From Alloalcanivorax balearicus MACL04 (lineage in GTDB: Bacteria > Pseudomonadota > Gammaproteobacteria > Pseudomonadales > Alcanivoracaceae), in NCBI RefSeq assembly GCF_025532145.1, contig NZ_ARXS01000013.1:1-64000 (forward strand): DNA of 64,000 nt, given 5' to 3'. The stretch's first letter is position 1. Every line of letters begins with the position of its first letter. Positions 15,435 through 24,764 of this stretch are shown here, in pieces. Under the pieces are notes generated by a model. That model was given only the letters and a program-made list of their open reading frames with translations, was not told the origin of the DNA and ran no database searches. Made by a program: the position numbers and the translations under genes.

Positions 15435-16777
15435 GGCGGTCGCTACGCCTGCGATTGATGCTCGGCGCCGCCACCCTGGCGGTGCTGTTCATCATCGCTC
15501 TGCAACAGGCTCTGCAGCAGGCGTTCAGCCTGGCACTGGAAGACACCATCGAACAGCGGTTGGCCGCGGACGTCAGCACCCTTATTTCCGCCGCCCGGGT
15601 GGAAAATGGCCGTTTGCACATGCCCGATCATTTGCCCGACGAGGAATTCACCCTCCTCGATAACAAACTGTTCGGTTATATCTACGACCGCGATGGCCAT
15701 CTGCTCTGGCGCTCCGCCTCCACCCACGATCTGAACATCGATTATCTGCCCCGCTACGACGGCGACAAGAACCGCGAATTGCACCGCGTTCGCGACGCCA
15801 ACGGCGTCAAACTGTTCGTCTACGATATGGAAATCGATCTGCTGCGCGGCGAGGACGCCGCTTACAGCATCGTCACCGTGCAACCGTCCCGGGACTACGA
15901 CGCCATGCTGTCCGGCCTGCGCAAACAGCTCTACGTCTGGCTCGGCGGCGGCCTGCTGGTATTGCTGGTGTTGCTGTGGCTGGGCCTGACCTGGGGTTTC
16001 CGTACTCTGCGTGGCATGAAAAAGGAATTGGACCAGGTGGAAAACGGCGAACGGGAGCGTCTCAGCGAGGACCATCCCCGGGAGTTGCTGCGTTTGACCC
16101 GCTCGCTGAACCGTTTGCTCGACAGCGAACGGCTGCAGCGGGAGCGCTATCGGGATTCCCTGGCGGATCTGGCGCACGGCCTGAAAACACCGCTGAGCCT
16201 GCTCCAGGCGGTGGGCGAAACGCTGTCCTCCCGTCAGCAAAACCGGGAGCAGGTGGAAATCATGGGCAATCAGATCGAGCGCATGAATCAACAGATCGGT
16301 TTTCAACTGCAGCGGGCCTCGCTGCGCCGCAGCGGTCTGATTCGTCACCAGGTGGCGCTGGCGCCATTACTGGATACCCTGGAAACCGCGCTGGACAAGG
16401 TGCACCACGGCAAGCAGGTCGCTTTGGAACGGACCCTTCCCGATCACTTCACTCTGCCCCTGGAGCAAGGCGCCTTGCTGGAAGTCCTCGGCAATCTTCT
16501 GGAAAACGGCTATCGCCTCTGTCTCAGCCGAGTGCGCGTCAGCGCCCGGCGGCTCAGCGACGGCGACCTCCTGGTGGTGGAAGACGACGGCCCCGGCGTC
16601 GCCGAGGATCAGCGCGAACGCATCCTGCGACGGGGCGAGCGACTGGACACCCGCCATCCCGGTCAAGGGTTGGGCCTGGCGGTGGTCAAGGACATTCTCG
16701 ACAGCTACTCATCGACGCTGACCCTGGACGACTCACCGCTCGGCGGCGCCCGCTTCATGTTGTTCTTTCCTCGCTAA
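15431..16777 (+). CDS. phoQ: Sensor histidine kinase PhoQ
   Basis: 448 residues. Two membrane helices (about 9-32 and 162-186) bracket a roughly 130-residue periplasmic sensor rich in Asp and Glu. The dimerisation domain carries His249 in DLAHGLKTPLSLL, and the ATPase domain shows the N box (LLENGYRLC), the G1 box (VEDDGPGV) and the G2 region (GQGLGLAVVKDIL). GTG 15431 overlaps the phoP stop by four bases, which suggests translational coupling. Acidic periplasmic residues fit cation sensing by PhoQ. Its last four bases overlap the convergent hydrolase gene. Confidence 0.92.
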   Translation: MRRSLRLRLMLGAATLAVLFIIALQQALQQAFSLALEDTIEQRLAADVSTLISAARVENGRLHMPDHLPDEEFTLLDNKLFGYIYDRDGHLLWRSASTHDLNIDYLPRYDGDKNRELHRVRDANGVKLFVYDMEIDLLRGEDAAYSIVTVQPSRDYDAMLSGLRKQLYVWLGGGLLVLLVLLWLGLTWGFRTLRGMKKELDQVENGERERLSEDHPRELLRLTRSLNRLLDSERLQRERYRDSLADLAHGLKTPLSLLQAVGETLSSRQQNREQVEIMGNQIERMNQQIGFQLQRASLRRSGLIRHQVALAPLLDTLETALDKVHHGKQVALERTLPDHFTLPLEQGALLEVLGNLLENGYRLCLSRVRVSARRLSDGDLLVVEDDGPGVAEDQRERILRRGERLDTRHPGQGLGLAVVKDILDSYSSTLTLDDSPLGGARFMLFFPR

Positions 16778-17463
16778 CCGCAAGCTGGGAACCACTCCCT
16801 GACGGCTTCCACGATTATGTCCGCGCACCGCTCCGGCCTCGCCTGAAGAATAAAGTGAGGTCCGCCGATTTCGACAACGTCCAGATTCGCAAAGGATTCC
16901 CTGAACTGCGCCGTCGCGTTGTTTACCAGAACATCATTCCGGGGTCGAAGGTACAGCGCCGGCAACGTGAACCGGCGCCTTTCAAAGCGCATACCCGCTA
17001 TCTGCCTGAGCCTTTGCCCAAGCACCTTTTGCGGCACCGAGATTACCGCCTGCCTGAACCGCGCAATCGTTTCATCAGACGCTTGCCGTCCCATCAGGAA
17101 CCACCGGATTGCCAACGATGAAGCAGGCAACGCCAGCAGTGCCTTGACCGGCAAGGCAGCCGCCAGCCCGGGAAGCAACCGGCCAGGCCTGGAAAGAAAA
17201 GACGCCACGAAAATAACCGCCTTGAGATTAGGATCCTCCCGTAACAGGAGGGTTTCCGCGATCTTCCCGGAAAAGGACTCCGCCAGCACCACATAGTCGC
17301 TTTGGGGCAACCGGGTGGCGACATGCCGGGCAAGGCTGTCGATATCCTGCGGCCCGGTGTGCGGCAACGGAATCACCTCGCATTCCAACCAGGTCAGATG
17401 CGCCAGCACGTCACGAAAAAGCAGACCGGTTCCATCCATGCCCGGCAACAGCACCAGCTTCAT
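16774..17463 (-). CDS. Alpha/beta hydrolase
   Basis: 229 residues. The start MKLVLLPGMDGTGLLFRDVLAHL carries the oxyanion loop, and the nucleophile elbow is AESFSGKIAE (Ser in S-F-S-G, a variant of G-x-S-x-G). A late GGPHFILQ would give the catalytic His and an RPRNDVLV stretch the acid. Substrate unknown; the family includes esterases and thioesterases. It lies six bases behind the gamma-carbonic-anhydrase-like gene on the same strand, so they may be co-transcribed. The 3' end overlaps phoQ. Confidence 0.78.
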   Translation of the reverse strand: MKLVLLPGMDGTGLLFRDVLAHLTWLECEVIPLPHTGPQDIDSLARHVATRLPQSDYVVLAESFSGKIAETLLLREDPNLKAVIFVASFLSRPGRLLPGLAAALPVKALLALPASSLAIRWFLMGRQASDETIARFRQAVISVPQKVLGQRLRQIAGMRFERRRFTLPALYLRPRNDVLVNNATAQFRESFANLDVVEIGGPHFILQARPERCADIIVEAVREWFPACG

Positions 17464-17469
17464 TTCCGG

Positions 17470-18033
17470 TTACCGCCCGTCTTCCGCCACTTCCCGGGCC
17501 AATCTCTGGAATAACGCCATATCCTCCCAGGCGCGATGGTCGCCCTTGGCATAGGCGCGGGCATTGTGGTGATAGGCCAGGGCGTTGACCCGGTTGGCGA
17601 TGCGGTTGTCGCGCTGGCGGCGCACTTCGCCGGGGGAACCCATGACGATGGAGTTATCGGGAATCACGGTGCCTTCCTTGAGGAAGGTATGGCCGGCAAC
17701 GATGCAGTTATCGCCAATCACGCAACCGTCCATGATGGTGCTGTTGATGCCGATCAGGCAGTTATCACCAATGGTGCAGCCATGCAGCGTCACATGGTGG
17801 GTAATGGAACAGTACTCACCCACCCGAGTACCACAGCCGCTGCCAATGTGAATCATGACGAAATCCTGAATGTTGCTGTAACGGCCGATGTGGATGTCAT
17901 AGGCTTCCGCCCGCGCCGCCGCGTTGATCCACACCGATGCCCCTTCGGCGATGGTGATGTCGCCATACAGGTAAGCGGATTCGTGGACGTAGGCACTGTC
18001 GTGAATGTTGGCGCGGGAATCGATGAACCCCAT
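17470..18033 (-). CDS. Gamma-carbonic anhydrase-like left-handed beta-helix protein
   Basis: 187 residues of hexapeptide repeats (for example IGDNCLIGINSTIMDGCVIGDNCIVAGHTF) forming a left-handed beta helix. Three histidines (IHIGSG, ITHHVTLHG, VAGHTFL) stand where the gamma class holds its metal. Family members such as YrdA and PaaY bind zinc and act as carbonic anhydrases or thioesterases on acyl-CoA. The C-terminal helix is the usual cap. Divergent from the dienelactone hydrolase gene. Confidence 0.87.
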   Translation of the reverse strand: MGFIDSRANIHDSAYVHESAYLYGDITIAEGASVWINAAARAEAYDIHIGRYSNIQDFVMIHIGSGCGTRVGEYCSITHHVTLHGCTIGDNCLIGINSTIMDGCVIGDNCIVAGHTFLKEGTVIPDNSIVMGSPGEVRRQRDNRIANRVNALAYHHNARAYAKGDHRAWEDMALFQRLAREVAEDGR

Positions 18034-18141
18034 GGCTTGTTCTCCTTATGTGGATTGCGGTTTCATACTATTCGGAATTTCGTAGCGTACATTTGGCATC
18101 ATCAGAAAGACCGGACAGGCCGGTCCGACAGGGAGCATAGC

Positions 18142-19380
18142 ATGGGACAGTTCATTGATATCGAGGCCCGCGACGGCGGCCATTTCCGCGCCTATCTGGC
18201 CGTACCGGAAGGGGGCAAGGGGCCCGGGCTGGTGCTGGGTCAGGAGATTTTCGGTGTCAACGGCACCATGCGCGAGCTGGCGGAGTATTACGCCGAGGAA
18301 GGCTATGTCACCCTGGTTCCGGATTTGTTCTGGCGCATCGAACCCGGTATCGAACTGGGCTACACCGAACAGGATTTCGGTCGCGCTTTCGAACTGTTTC
18401 AGACCATTGATCTGGATCTGGCCATCGACGACATCGCCGCCACGCTGGATGCCCTGCGGCAACGGCCGGAGGTGAGCGGAGACGGTTTGGGCTTCGTCGG
18501 CTATTGCCTGGGCGGCAAGTTGGCCTATCTGACCGCCTGCCGCACCGATGTGGCGTGCAGCGTCGGCTACTACGGAGTCGGTATCGAGAACCATCTGCAA
18601 GAGGCCGGGTCGATCCGGGGGCGGCTGGTGCTGCATTTCGCTGAGTTGGACGGCTTCTGCGACGACGCGGCCCGCAACCGCATCATCACCACCCTGGGCG
18701 GCACCGTGTCACGCCTGGAAACCTTCGTCTATCCGGGAGTGGATCATGCCTTTGCCCGGCCCAAGGGCGACCACTATCACAAACCCTCCGCGCAGATGGC
18801 GCATGAACGCACCATCGCCGCCCTGAAAAGGGAGATCGGCCCCGAATACGATTTGTCCGCCCTGTGGGAAGAGCACGTGCGCTACGAATTCGAGGCGCGC
18901 GATGTCCCGGCGACCATGGCCACCATGGTGTCCGAACCCTATGTGAACCACATTCCCACCATGACCGGCGGCGTCGGTTATCAACAGCTGAGCCGCTTCT
19001 ACCAGCACCACTTCGTCCACGGTAATCCCGAGGACATGATGCTGACACCGATCTCCCGCACCATCGGCGCCTGCCAGATCGTCGACGAGTTCGTGCTCAG
19101 CTTCACCCACGACCGGGAAATCGACTGGCTGCTGCCCGGCGTGGCCGCCACCGGCAGGAAAGTGGAAATCCCCATGCTCGGCGTGGTGCGCTTCCGTGGT
19201 GACAAGCTGTGCCACGAACACATCTATTGGGACCAGGCCAGTGTGCTGGTGCAGATCGGCCTGCTGGACCCGGAAGGCCTGCCGGTGGCCGGCGTGGAGA
19301 CGGCCCGTAAGCTGCTGGACGAATCACTGCCTTCCAACACGCTGATGGCGCGCTGGAAGGAGAGCGCGGGCCGGGACTGA
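18142..19380 (+). CDS. Dienelactone hydrolase fused to a SnoaL-like domain
   Basis: 412 residues in two parts. Residues 1-235 are a dienelactone hydrolase with the family's Glu35 (GQEIFGVN), nucleophile Cys122 (GYCLGG), Asp in AELDGF and His in GVDHAFARP. Residues 250-400 look like an NTF2/SnoaL domain (RYEFEARDVPATMATMVSEPYVNHIPT, FYQHHF, WDQASVLVQIGLLD). Dienelactone hydrolases open lactones in aromatic breakdown and related carboxyl esters; the fused domain may act on or channel the product. ATG 18142 follows ACAGGGAG. The longer open frame upstream is only the antisense of the neighbouring gene. Confidence 0.88.
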   Translation: MGQFIDIEARDGGHFRAYLAVPEGGKGPGLVLGQEIFGVNGTMRELAEYYAEEGYVTLVPDLFWRIEPGIELGYTEQDFGRAFELFQTIDLDLAIDDIAATLDALRQRPEVSGDGLGFVGYCLGGKLAYLTACRTDVACSVGYYGVGIENHLQEAGSIRGRLVLHFAELDGFCDDAARNRIITTLGGTVSRLETFVYPGVDHAFARPKGDHYHKPSAQMAHERTIAALKREIGPEYDLSALWEEHVRYEFEARDVPATMATMVSEPYVNHIPTMTGGVGYQQLSRFYQHHFVHGNPEDMMLTPISRTIGACQIVDEFVLSFTHDREIDWLLPGVAATGRKVEIPMLGVVRFRGDKLCHEHIYWDQASVLVQIGLLDPEGLPVAGVETARKLLDESLPSNTLMARWKESAGRD

Positions 19381-19400
19381 GCAAGGGCCACCGGCCGCCT

Positions 19401-19823
19401 TTATTCCGGGCAGCCGGCCTCCGGGTTGGGGCAATTCACCATCCAGGGGATACCAAAGCGATCCGTGGCCATGCCGAAGCGCAACGCCCAGAACGTCTCC
19501 TCCATGGGCATGGTCACACTGCCGCCGCTGCACAGCGCCTCGAAGATTTTCTCGGCCTGCCCCGGATCGTTCACCTCCAGCGATACTGACAACCCGGTGG
19601 GCGCCTGATACCGGTCCGGAGGGCTGTCCGAGCCCATCAGCACGGTGCCGTCCAGTTTCACACAGCCGTGCATGATCCAGTCCTGCTTCGCCTCGGGCAT
19701 GTCCTGGCAGCCCTCTGGCCCGTACGGCAGCAACGCCAGGATCTCGCCGCCCAGCAGCTCGGCGTAGAAGCGCAGTGCTTCCTCGCACTGTCCTTGGAAA
19801 AAAAGATAGGGATTTACGTTCAC
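19401..19823 (-). CDS. VOC-superfamily (PhnB/glyoxalase-like) protein
   Basis: 140 residues of the PhnB-type vicinal-oxygen-chelate fold. It starts VNPYLFFQGQCEEALRFYAELLGGEI and ends with the common ALRFGMATDRFGIPWMVNC. The GTG start at 19823 is chosen because AAGGAGAG lies six bases upstream; an upstream ATG at 19886 would add residues without family similarity. Function unassigned; related proteins bind small molecules or give drug resistance. A similar gene lies at 52703. Confidence 0.85.
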   Translation of the reverse strand: MNVNPYLFFQGQCEEALRFYAELLGGEILALLPYGPEGCQDMPEAKQDWIMHGCVKLDGTVLMGSDSPPDRYQAPTGLSVSLEVNDPGQAEKIFEALCSGGSVTMPMEETFWALRFGMATDRFGIPWMVNCPNPEAGCPE

Positions 19824-19938
19824 GGGTGACTCTCCTTGTGGGTTAACGTCACCAGAGAGTCGATCGGGAAGAGGATAATTCGACAAGCCCCCGGCATTCC
19901 GTCATCGGACGGGGCCGGGAGCCAGTCGGGAGCCGCCG

Positions 19939-21249
19939 TCAGAACAGGGCTTTGGGCAGGTAAGTGGCGATTTCCGGGAAGATCATGATCAGCGCCAGAC
20001 CAACGATCTCCACGAGCACGAACGGAATCACCGAGGAGTAGATATCACGCATGCTCACATCCGGCGGCGCCACCCCTTTCAGATAGAAGAGGTTGAAACC
20101 GAACGGCGGAGTCATATAGCCGATTTCCATGTTGATCACGAACAGAATGCCGAACCAGATTGGATCAAAGCCCAGGCTCTGCACGATCGGCATGAACACC
20201 GGCAGCGTGATCAGCATGATGCCCACCGGGTCCAGCACCATCGCCAGCAGGAACACAATCACCATCATGGAAATAATGATCGCCCAGGGGCCACCGGGGA
20301 TCGACGTCATCAGCCCTTCGATCAAGGCCTGGGCCCCCATGCTCTGATATGCGGCGCTGAAGGCGTGGGCGGCGAACAGAATCCACATGATCATGCCGGT
20401 GAGCTTGAAGGTGCGCAGGGACGCTTCACGCATCAAACCCCAGGTCAGCTTGCGGTAGACGATAGCGGAAAGCAGGGAGCCGAGCACACCCACAGCGGCC
20501 GCTTCGGTGGGGGTGGTGATACCCTTGATGATGGAGCCCAGCACCATCACCACGATCAGAATCGGCAGGATCACCGCCCGCAGCGCACGCATTTTCTCCG
20601 CCATATTGCCCCGTTCTTCCTTGGGCAAGGCCGGCGCCAGATTCGGCTGGAAGGCGCACCGCACGACGATGTACAGCACCGTCAGCACCATCAACAACAC
20701 GCCCGGCAACACCCCGGCGGCAAACATCTGGCCCACCGAAACGCCGGTGATCAGCGAGTACAGGATCATCAGGATGCTGGGTGGGATCAGAATCCCCCAA
20801 CCGCCGCCGGTGTTGATGACCCCCAGCGCCAGTTTCTTGTCATAGCCGCGTTCCAGCATCGATGGCAAGGCAATGGTGCCCATGGCCACCACCGCGGCAC
20901 CGCTGATGCCGCACATGGCCGCGAACAGCGCGCAGATGCCAAGAGTGCCGATGGCCAGACCGCCGCGCAGGCCGCCCCACCACAGGTGCATCATATGATA
21001 GAGATCCTTGGCCACCCCGGTGCGTTCCAGCACCATGGCCATGAACACGAACAGCGGGATCGCCACCAGGGTGGAACTTTCCATCGTGCCCCAGATCTGC
21101 GAGGCGACCATATAGAAAGCGTCGGCCCCCCAGGTGAAATACAGGAACACCACCGAGACACCGCCCAGTACGAAAGTCAGCGGCACACCCAGAAAAACGA
21201 AAAGCAGCAGGGTGCCGAAGAACAGCAAGGTGAGCATTTCGATACTCAT
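19939..21249 (-). CDS. dctM: TRAP transporter large permease (DctM)
   Basis: 436 residues with about 12 membrane segments. Family markers include LVAIPLFVFMAMVLERTGVAKDLY, GTIALPSMLERGYDKKLALGVINTGGGWGILIPPSI and the ending PFGFNLFYLKGVAPPDVSM. It forms the sodium-driven transport channel of a binding-protein-dependent carboxylate uptake system. Its start overlaps the stop of the small permease by four bases (ATGA), a typical coupled arrangement. Confidence 0.93.
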   Translation of the reverse strand: MSIEMLTLLFFGTLLLFVFLGVPLTFVLGGVSVVFLYFTWGADAFYMVASQIWGTMESSTLVAIPLFVFMAMVLERTGVAKDLYHMMHLWWGGLRGGLAIGTLGICALFAAMCGISGAAVVAMGTIALPSMLERGYDKKLALGVINTGGGWGILIPPSILMILYSLITGVSVGQMFAAGVLPGVLLMVLTVLYIVVRCAFQPNLAPALPKEERGNMAEKMRALRAVILPILIVVMVLGSIIKGITTPTEAAAVGVLGSLLSAIVYRKLTWGLMREASLRTFKLTGMIMWILFAAHAFSAAYQSMGAQALIEGLMTSIPGGPWAIIISMMVIVFLLAMVLDPVGIMLITLPVFMPIVQSLGFDPIWFGILFVINMEIGYMTPPFGFNLFYLKGVAPPDVSMRDIYSSVIPFVLVEIVGLALIMIFPEIATYLPKALF

Positions 21250-21797
21250 AGGTGGTCTTCCTCCTCGTCACCCAGAGTCTTGATCTCCGACGGATCGATC
21301 AGATTGAAGGCCACGCCCAGGTCCTGCAGCAACTTGGCCAGACCCTGCAACAGCAGCAACAAGGCCCCCAGCGGGATACAGGCCTTGATCGGCCAGATCG
21401 GCGGGTTCCAGGCGGAATAGGAGGTTTCCAGACCCTCGATCGATTCCAACGCCATGGAGCTGCCGAAATACAGCAGTGCCCCGACGAAAATAAAGAACAC
21501 CGCGGAAGTGATCACATCCAGGCCGGCGCGCACCCGTACCGGCAACGCGGAATGGAACAGGTCCACGTTGACGTGGCCTTTATGCGCCATGACATAACCG
21601 CCGGCAAGCACGCCGTAGACCCCGAAGAGCATCTGCGTCAGCTCGTTGGTCCATACGGTGGGGGCACCGAACACGTAGCGGAGGAACACCTCCAGTATCA
21701 GGAACGCGAACATCGCGAACACCAGATAGGAAACCCAGCGACCGACATGGTCGTTCAGCCAGGTGATCCCATTAATAAACGCTCGAACCGCGGACAT
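21246..21797 (-). CDS. dctQ: TRAP transporter small permease (DctQ)
   Basis: 183 residues with four membrane helices, starting MSAVRAFINGITWLNDHVGRWVSYL with the family's FLILEVFLRYVFGAPTVWTNELTQ segment. It partners DctM. A C-terminal acidic tail (TLGDEEEDHL) faces the cytoplasm. It lies 85 bases downstream of the binding protein in the same direction. Confidence 0.92.
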   Translation of the reverse strand: MSAVRAFINGITWLNDHVGRWVSYLVFAMFAFLILEVFLRYVFGAPTVWTNELTQMLFGVYGVLAGGYVMAHKGHVNVDLFHSALPVRVRAGLDVITSAVFFIFVGALLYFGSSMALESIEGLETSYSAWNPPIWPIKACIPLGALLLLLQGLAKLLQDLGVAFNLIDPSEIKTLGDEEEDHL

Positions 21798-21882
21798 GGG
21801 ATTCCTCCAATAGGTCGAGTGAAGGGCGGGAACGAGAAAAGGGCGCCACGATGGGCGCCCTCATCATCCTGACGGTCATCCG

Positions 21883-22926
21883 TTACAGGTAACCGAGGTC
21901 CTTCAGGAAGCCACGCAGTTCTTCCACGATGGCTTTCGCCTCGGGGCTGCGCTCGGCTTCTTTATCCCAAGTCTTCTGGGCGGTGGCGGTCAGGCGCTTT
22001 TGTACGTCGTCGGGCAGCGTGTTGATCTGCACGCCTTCGTCACGCATTGCCGTGGCCAGGGAAACCCGCTCCTGGTACAGATACTCGTTGGTGCGCAGCC
22101 AGAACTGTTCTTCCAACGCATCCTTGACGATTTTGGCCATGCCTTCCGGCAGTTTGTCCAGGGCTTTCTGGCTGACGATGAAGACGTCGGTGCCGGCGAT
22201 GTTCAGAGCCGGTTTGACGTGGTACTTGGCTACTTCATACAGGCCCATGCTCTTCGCACCCTGGGAGGCGCCCCAGTGAGCACCGTCGACCACGCCGGTG
22301 GACAGCGCCTGATACAGCTCACCGCCGGGGATGTAGGAGCCAGCGGCACCGGCTTCGGTGAGGAATTTCTGCAACGCGCCGGAAGAGCGGATCTTCAGCT
22401 TGGTGAAGTCGTCCCAGCTTTCCACCGGCTTCTTGATCACCATTTCAGTGGGGTAGATCTTGTCGGTGGAGTAGTACACGCCGTACTTGGCGGCTTCCGC
22501 CCGCAGCTTGTCCTCGAACCCCATGTTTTTGTGGAAGTACACCGCTTCCCACACGTTGTGGAAAGCGAAGGGCAGGCCGGAGGCGATGCCACCCAGGCTC
22601 AGCTTGTCCTGAGCGTAGCCCGGGGAGATGGTGCCCATCTGAATGATGCCACGGCTGACCGCGTTGAAGGTCTCGTTGGGCTTGAACAGGGCGCCGGACT
22701 CAAACAATTGCAGTTGCAGACGGCCATCGGTGCGTTCTTCCAGCACCCGCTTGATGCGTTCCAGACTGTCCTTGTAGGAGCTGCTGGCACCAGGCCAGTG
22801 GGACTGAACCTTCCATTTGATGACATCGTCGGCGGAGGCCAGGGAGGGCAAAACAGCGCTGGTCGCCACCGCCACCGCGGCGGCGGCCGTGACCAGATGC
22901 TTACGGAGTTGTGCTAATAGAACCAT
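21883..22926 (-). CDS. TRAP transporter substrate-binding protein (DctP family)
   Basis: 347 residues with a signal peptide (MVLLAQLRKHLVTAAAAVAVATSAVLPSLASA) and the mature start DDVIKWKVQSHWPGASS. Family features include QLFESGALFKPNETFNAVSRG, the RSSGALQKFL segment (with the substrate-binding Arg of TRAP receptors) and the GVVDGAHWGAS region. The ligand is probably an organic acid, not identifiable from sequence alone. ATG 22926 follows GCAGGAGAAC. The operator-like palindrome at 22991-23007 lies about 65 bases upstream of the start. Confidence 0.92.
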   Translation of the reverse strand: MVLLAQLRKHLVTAAAAVAVATSAVLPSLASADDVIKWKVQSHWPGASSSYKDSLERIKRVLEERTDGRLQLQLFESGALFKPNETFNAVSRGIIQMGTISPGYAQDKLSLGGIASGLPFAFHNVWEAVYFHKNMGFEDKLRAEAAKYGVYYSTDKIYPTEMVIKKPVESWDDFTKLKIRSSGALQKFLTEAGAAGSYIPGGELYQALSTGVVDGAHWGASQGAKSMGLYEVAKYHVKPALNIAGTDVFIVSQKALDKLPEGMAKIVKDALEEQFWLRTNEYLYQERVSLATAMRDEGVQINTLPDDVQKRLTATAQKTWDKEAERSPEAKAIVEELRGFLKDLGYL

Positions 22927-22990
22927 TCTAGTTCTCCTGCTTTTTCTTCTCGGGTGGTGAGCGCCACCGGTTTGGGTCAAAGCGACACCT

Positions 22991-23007
22991 ATTCCGCATA
23001 GCGAAAT
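22991..23007. promoter_or_regulatory. 17-base palindromic operator upstream of the TRAP DctP operon
   Basis: ATTCCGCATAGCGAAAT, a dyad ATTyCGC-NNN-GCGrAAT. Flanking bases extend it to CACCT...AGGTG, giving arms of 12 with one mismatch. The same 17 bases occur at 40361-40377 before the TAXI-TRAP operon. The shape fits known IclR-family operators, and an IclR gene lies between the two sites (35931-36920). Confidence 0.65.
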
Positions 23008-23127
23008 AGGTGCTCAAAATAATGAGATTCCGCGCAAATTTAACACAGGATCCCTCATCGCCATACCCACTTTTGTCTTATTTCGTTTCCACGACTACTG
23101 GGTCATTTTTAATGGAATCAGGCCGGT

Positions 23128-24588
23128 TTAGCCGCCCAAAGGCGGTTCTGGCAAGGCTTCCAGCCGTTCCTGCAGCAACCGGGCGAAACGCAGCACGGTA
23201 CGATCTTCCAGGTAGGGGCCGATGATCTGCACGGCCAGCGGCAACCCCTCCGCGGAAACGCCGATGGGCAGCGTCGCCGCCGGCAAATAGACCGCCCCGG
23301 CCAACCCCACCCAGACCAGGATGTCCATATAAGGCTGGTCCACTCCGTTCACGGTCAGCGTACGCTGATCCGGGCCCGGCGTCTGCCGGTGGCTGAACGG
23401 CAACGTCTGTACCACCGGACACAGCAACACGTCGTGGTCCTGGAAGAACTGGCGCCATTGACGCCGCATCACCGTCCTCCGCTCATTGGCGCGCAGCCAG
23501 TCCGCATGGCTCTGAGTGGTGCCGCGAGCGAAGCGGGCCCGGTAGCCTTGATCATCCGGAGCGGCCTCGGCGGCCCCTTCTTCCATCTGCTGGTACAGCG
23601 ACGGCGGCAACCCCACCCCCATGGTGCCGGCAAGCAACTGATAGTAAACATCGTATGCCTCGGACAGGCCGATCCCCTCGGGCCGCGCCTCATGGTCCAC
23701 CGCCACGCCCCATTGGCCCAATTGTCCGGTTAATTGCTCCAGGGCCTCGACGATACGCCGGTCCACCGGGCAACGGGGGTCATCCAGCCAGGCCGCCACC
23801 CGGAACGACTCGAGCTGCTGGTGGCGCGGTTCCGGCAGTTGCAAGCGCCAACCGGGGCCTTCGTCCTGATCCGGCCCCGCCAGAATCTCCATGGCCAGTT
23901 CCAGATCCTCCACATGCCGTGACATCGGACCGGCCACGGAGATGTCCCGGGTGGACAGGGCCCCCGGTGGCCCGGGGATATGACCGCGGGTGGGAATCAG
24001 CCGCCAGCTCGGCTTCAGACCGGCCACGCCGCAGAACGCCGCCGGAGTACGAATGGAGCCGCCGATATCACTGCCCAGTTCCAGCGGCGTCATGCCGGCG
24101 GCCAGCGCGGCGGCGGCACCGCCGGAGGACCCGCCCGGAGTCAATTCCGGGTCCCACGGATTGTTGGTGGTGCCATAGATCTCGTTGAAGCTCTGCAGAT
24201 CGCCGGCGTAGGCCGGTATGTTGGTCTTGCCGAACAACACCGCGCCGGCGGCGCGCAACCGCTCAATGGCATCGGCGTCCTGCCGTGGAACATGTCCGGC
24301 CAGATCCGTCACCCCGGCGGTGGTGGGCCAACCCGCCACTTCGAAGGTTTCCTTCACCGTCATTGGCACCCCGTGCAACGGGCCCCAGTGTTCGCCCCGT
24401 GCCAGCGCCTCGTCCGCCTCCCGTGCCCGCTGCCGCGCCTCGTCGAAGCGCCGCACCACCACCGCGTTAAGCGGCGGATCCAGCTTCTCCACACGGGCTA
24501 TGAAGTATTCCAGCGCCTCGCTGGAAGTCAGTTCGCCCTCACGGATACGCCGGGCCAGTTCGGTGGTGCTCAGACGATGCAACGCCAT
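23128..24588 (-). CDS. Amidase (amidase-signature family)
   Basis: 486 residues with the Ser-cisSer-Lys triad of the family: Lys79 (MTVKETFEVAG), Ser155 in PGGSSGGAAAAL and Ser179 in SDIGGSIRTPA. It hydrolyses an amide to acid plus ammonia in the cytoplasm; family members include GatA-like and acetamidase-like enzymes, and no GatB or GatC is nearby. ATG 24588 follows GGGAGAAG; a GTG directly before it is the alternative. It is upstream of the TRAP operon on the same strand, but 200 bases with an operator separate them. A catabolic link with the imported acid is plausible but unproven. Confidence 0.9.
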   Translation of the reverse strand: MALHRLSTTELARRIREGELTSSEALEYFIARVEKLDPPLNAVVVRRFDEARQRAREADEALARGEHWGPLHGVPMTVKETFEVAGWPTTAGVTDLAGHVPRQDADAIERLRAAGAVLFGKTNIPAYAGDLQSFNEIYGTTNNPWDPELTPGGSSGGAAAALAAGMTPLELGSDIGGSIRTPAAFCGVAGLKPSWRLIPTRGHIPGPPGALSTRDISVAGPMSRHVEDLELAMEILAGPDQDEGPGWRLQLPEPRHQQLESFRVAAWLDDPRCPVDRRIVEALEQLTGQLGQWGVAVDHEARPEGIGLSEAYDVYYQLLAGTMGVGLPPSLYQQMEEGAAEAAPDDQGYRARFARGTTQSHADWLRANERRTVMRRQWRQFFQDHDVLLCPVVQTLPFSHRQTPGPDQRTLTVNGVDQPYMDILVWVGLAGAVYLPAATLPIGVSAEGLPLAVQIIGPYLEDRTVLRFARLLQERLEALPEPPLGG

Positions 24589-24764
24589 CACAGCTTCTCC
24601 CTATCTTTGTTATGGAATCTGGTTTCATTTTCATAATCGAACCCCCTCCATGGCGCCGGGTCAAGCGGTGACTCACCCGGACCTCTTCCCTGGAGCCCGC
24701 CGGGCCACCGTGACAAAATGGGCGCCCTGCCTGCCAAAGTGTCCTGATTCACGGAGATCAGCCA

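Noticed and set aside
17536-18141. Long N-terminal extension of the dienelactone hydrolase frame
   Set aside because: It is the antisense of the gamma-carbonic-anhydrase gene, has no family similarity, and a good ATG with ribosome site lies at 18142.
24600-24640. Possible operator ATGGAATCTGGTTTCAT before the amidase
   Set aside because: Symmetry is weak and there is no second copy in the window.
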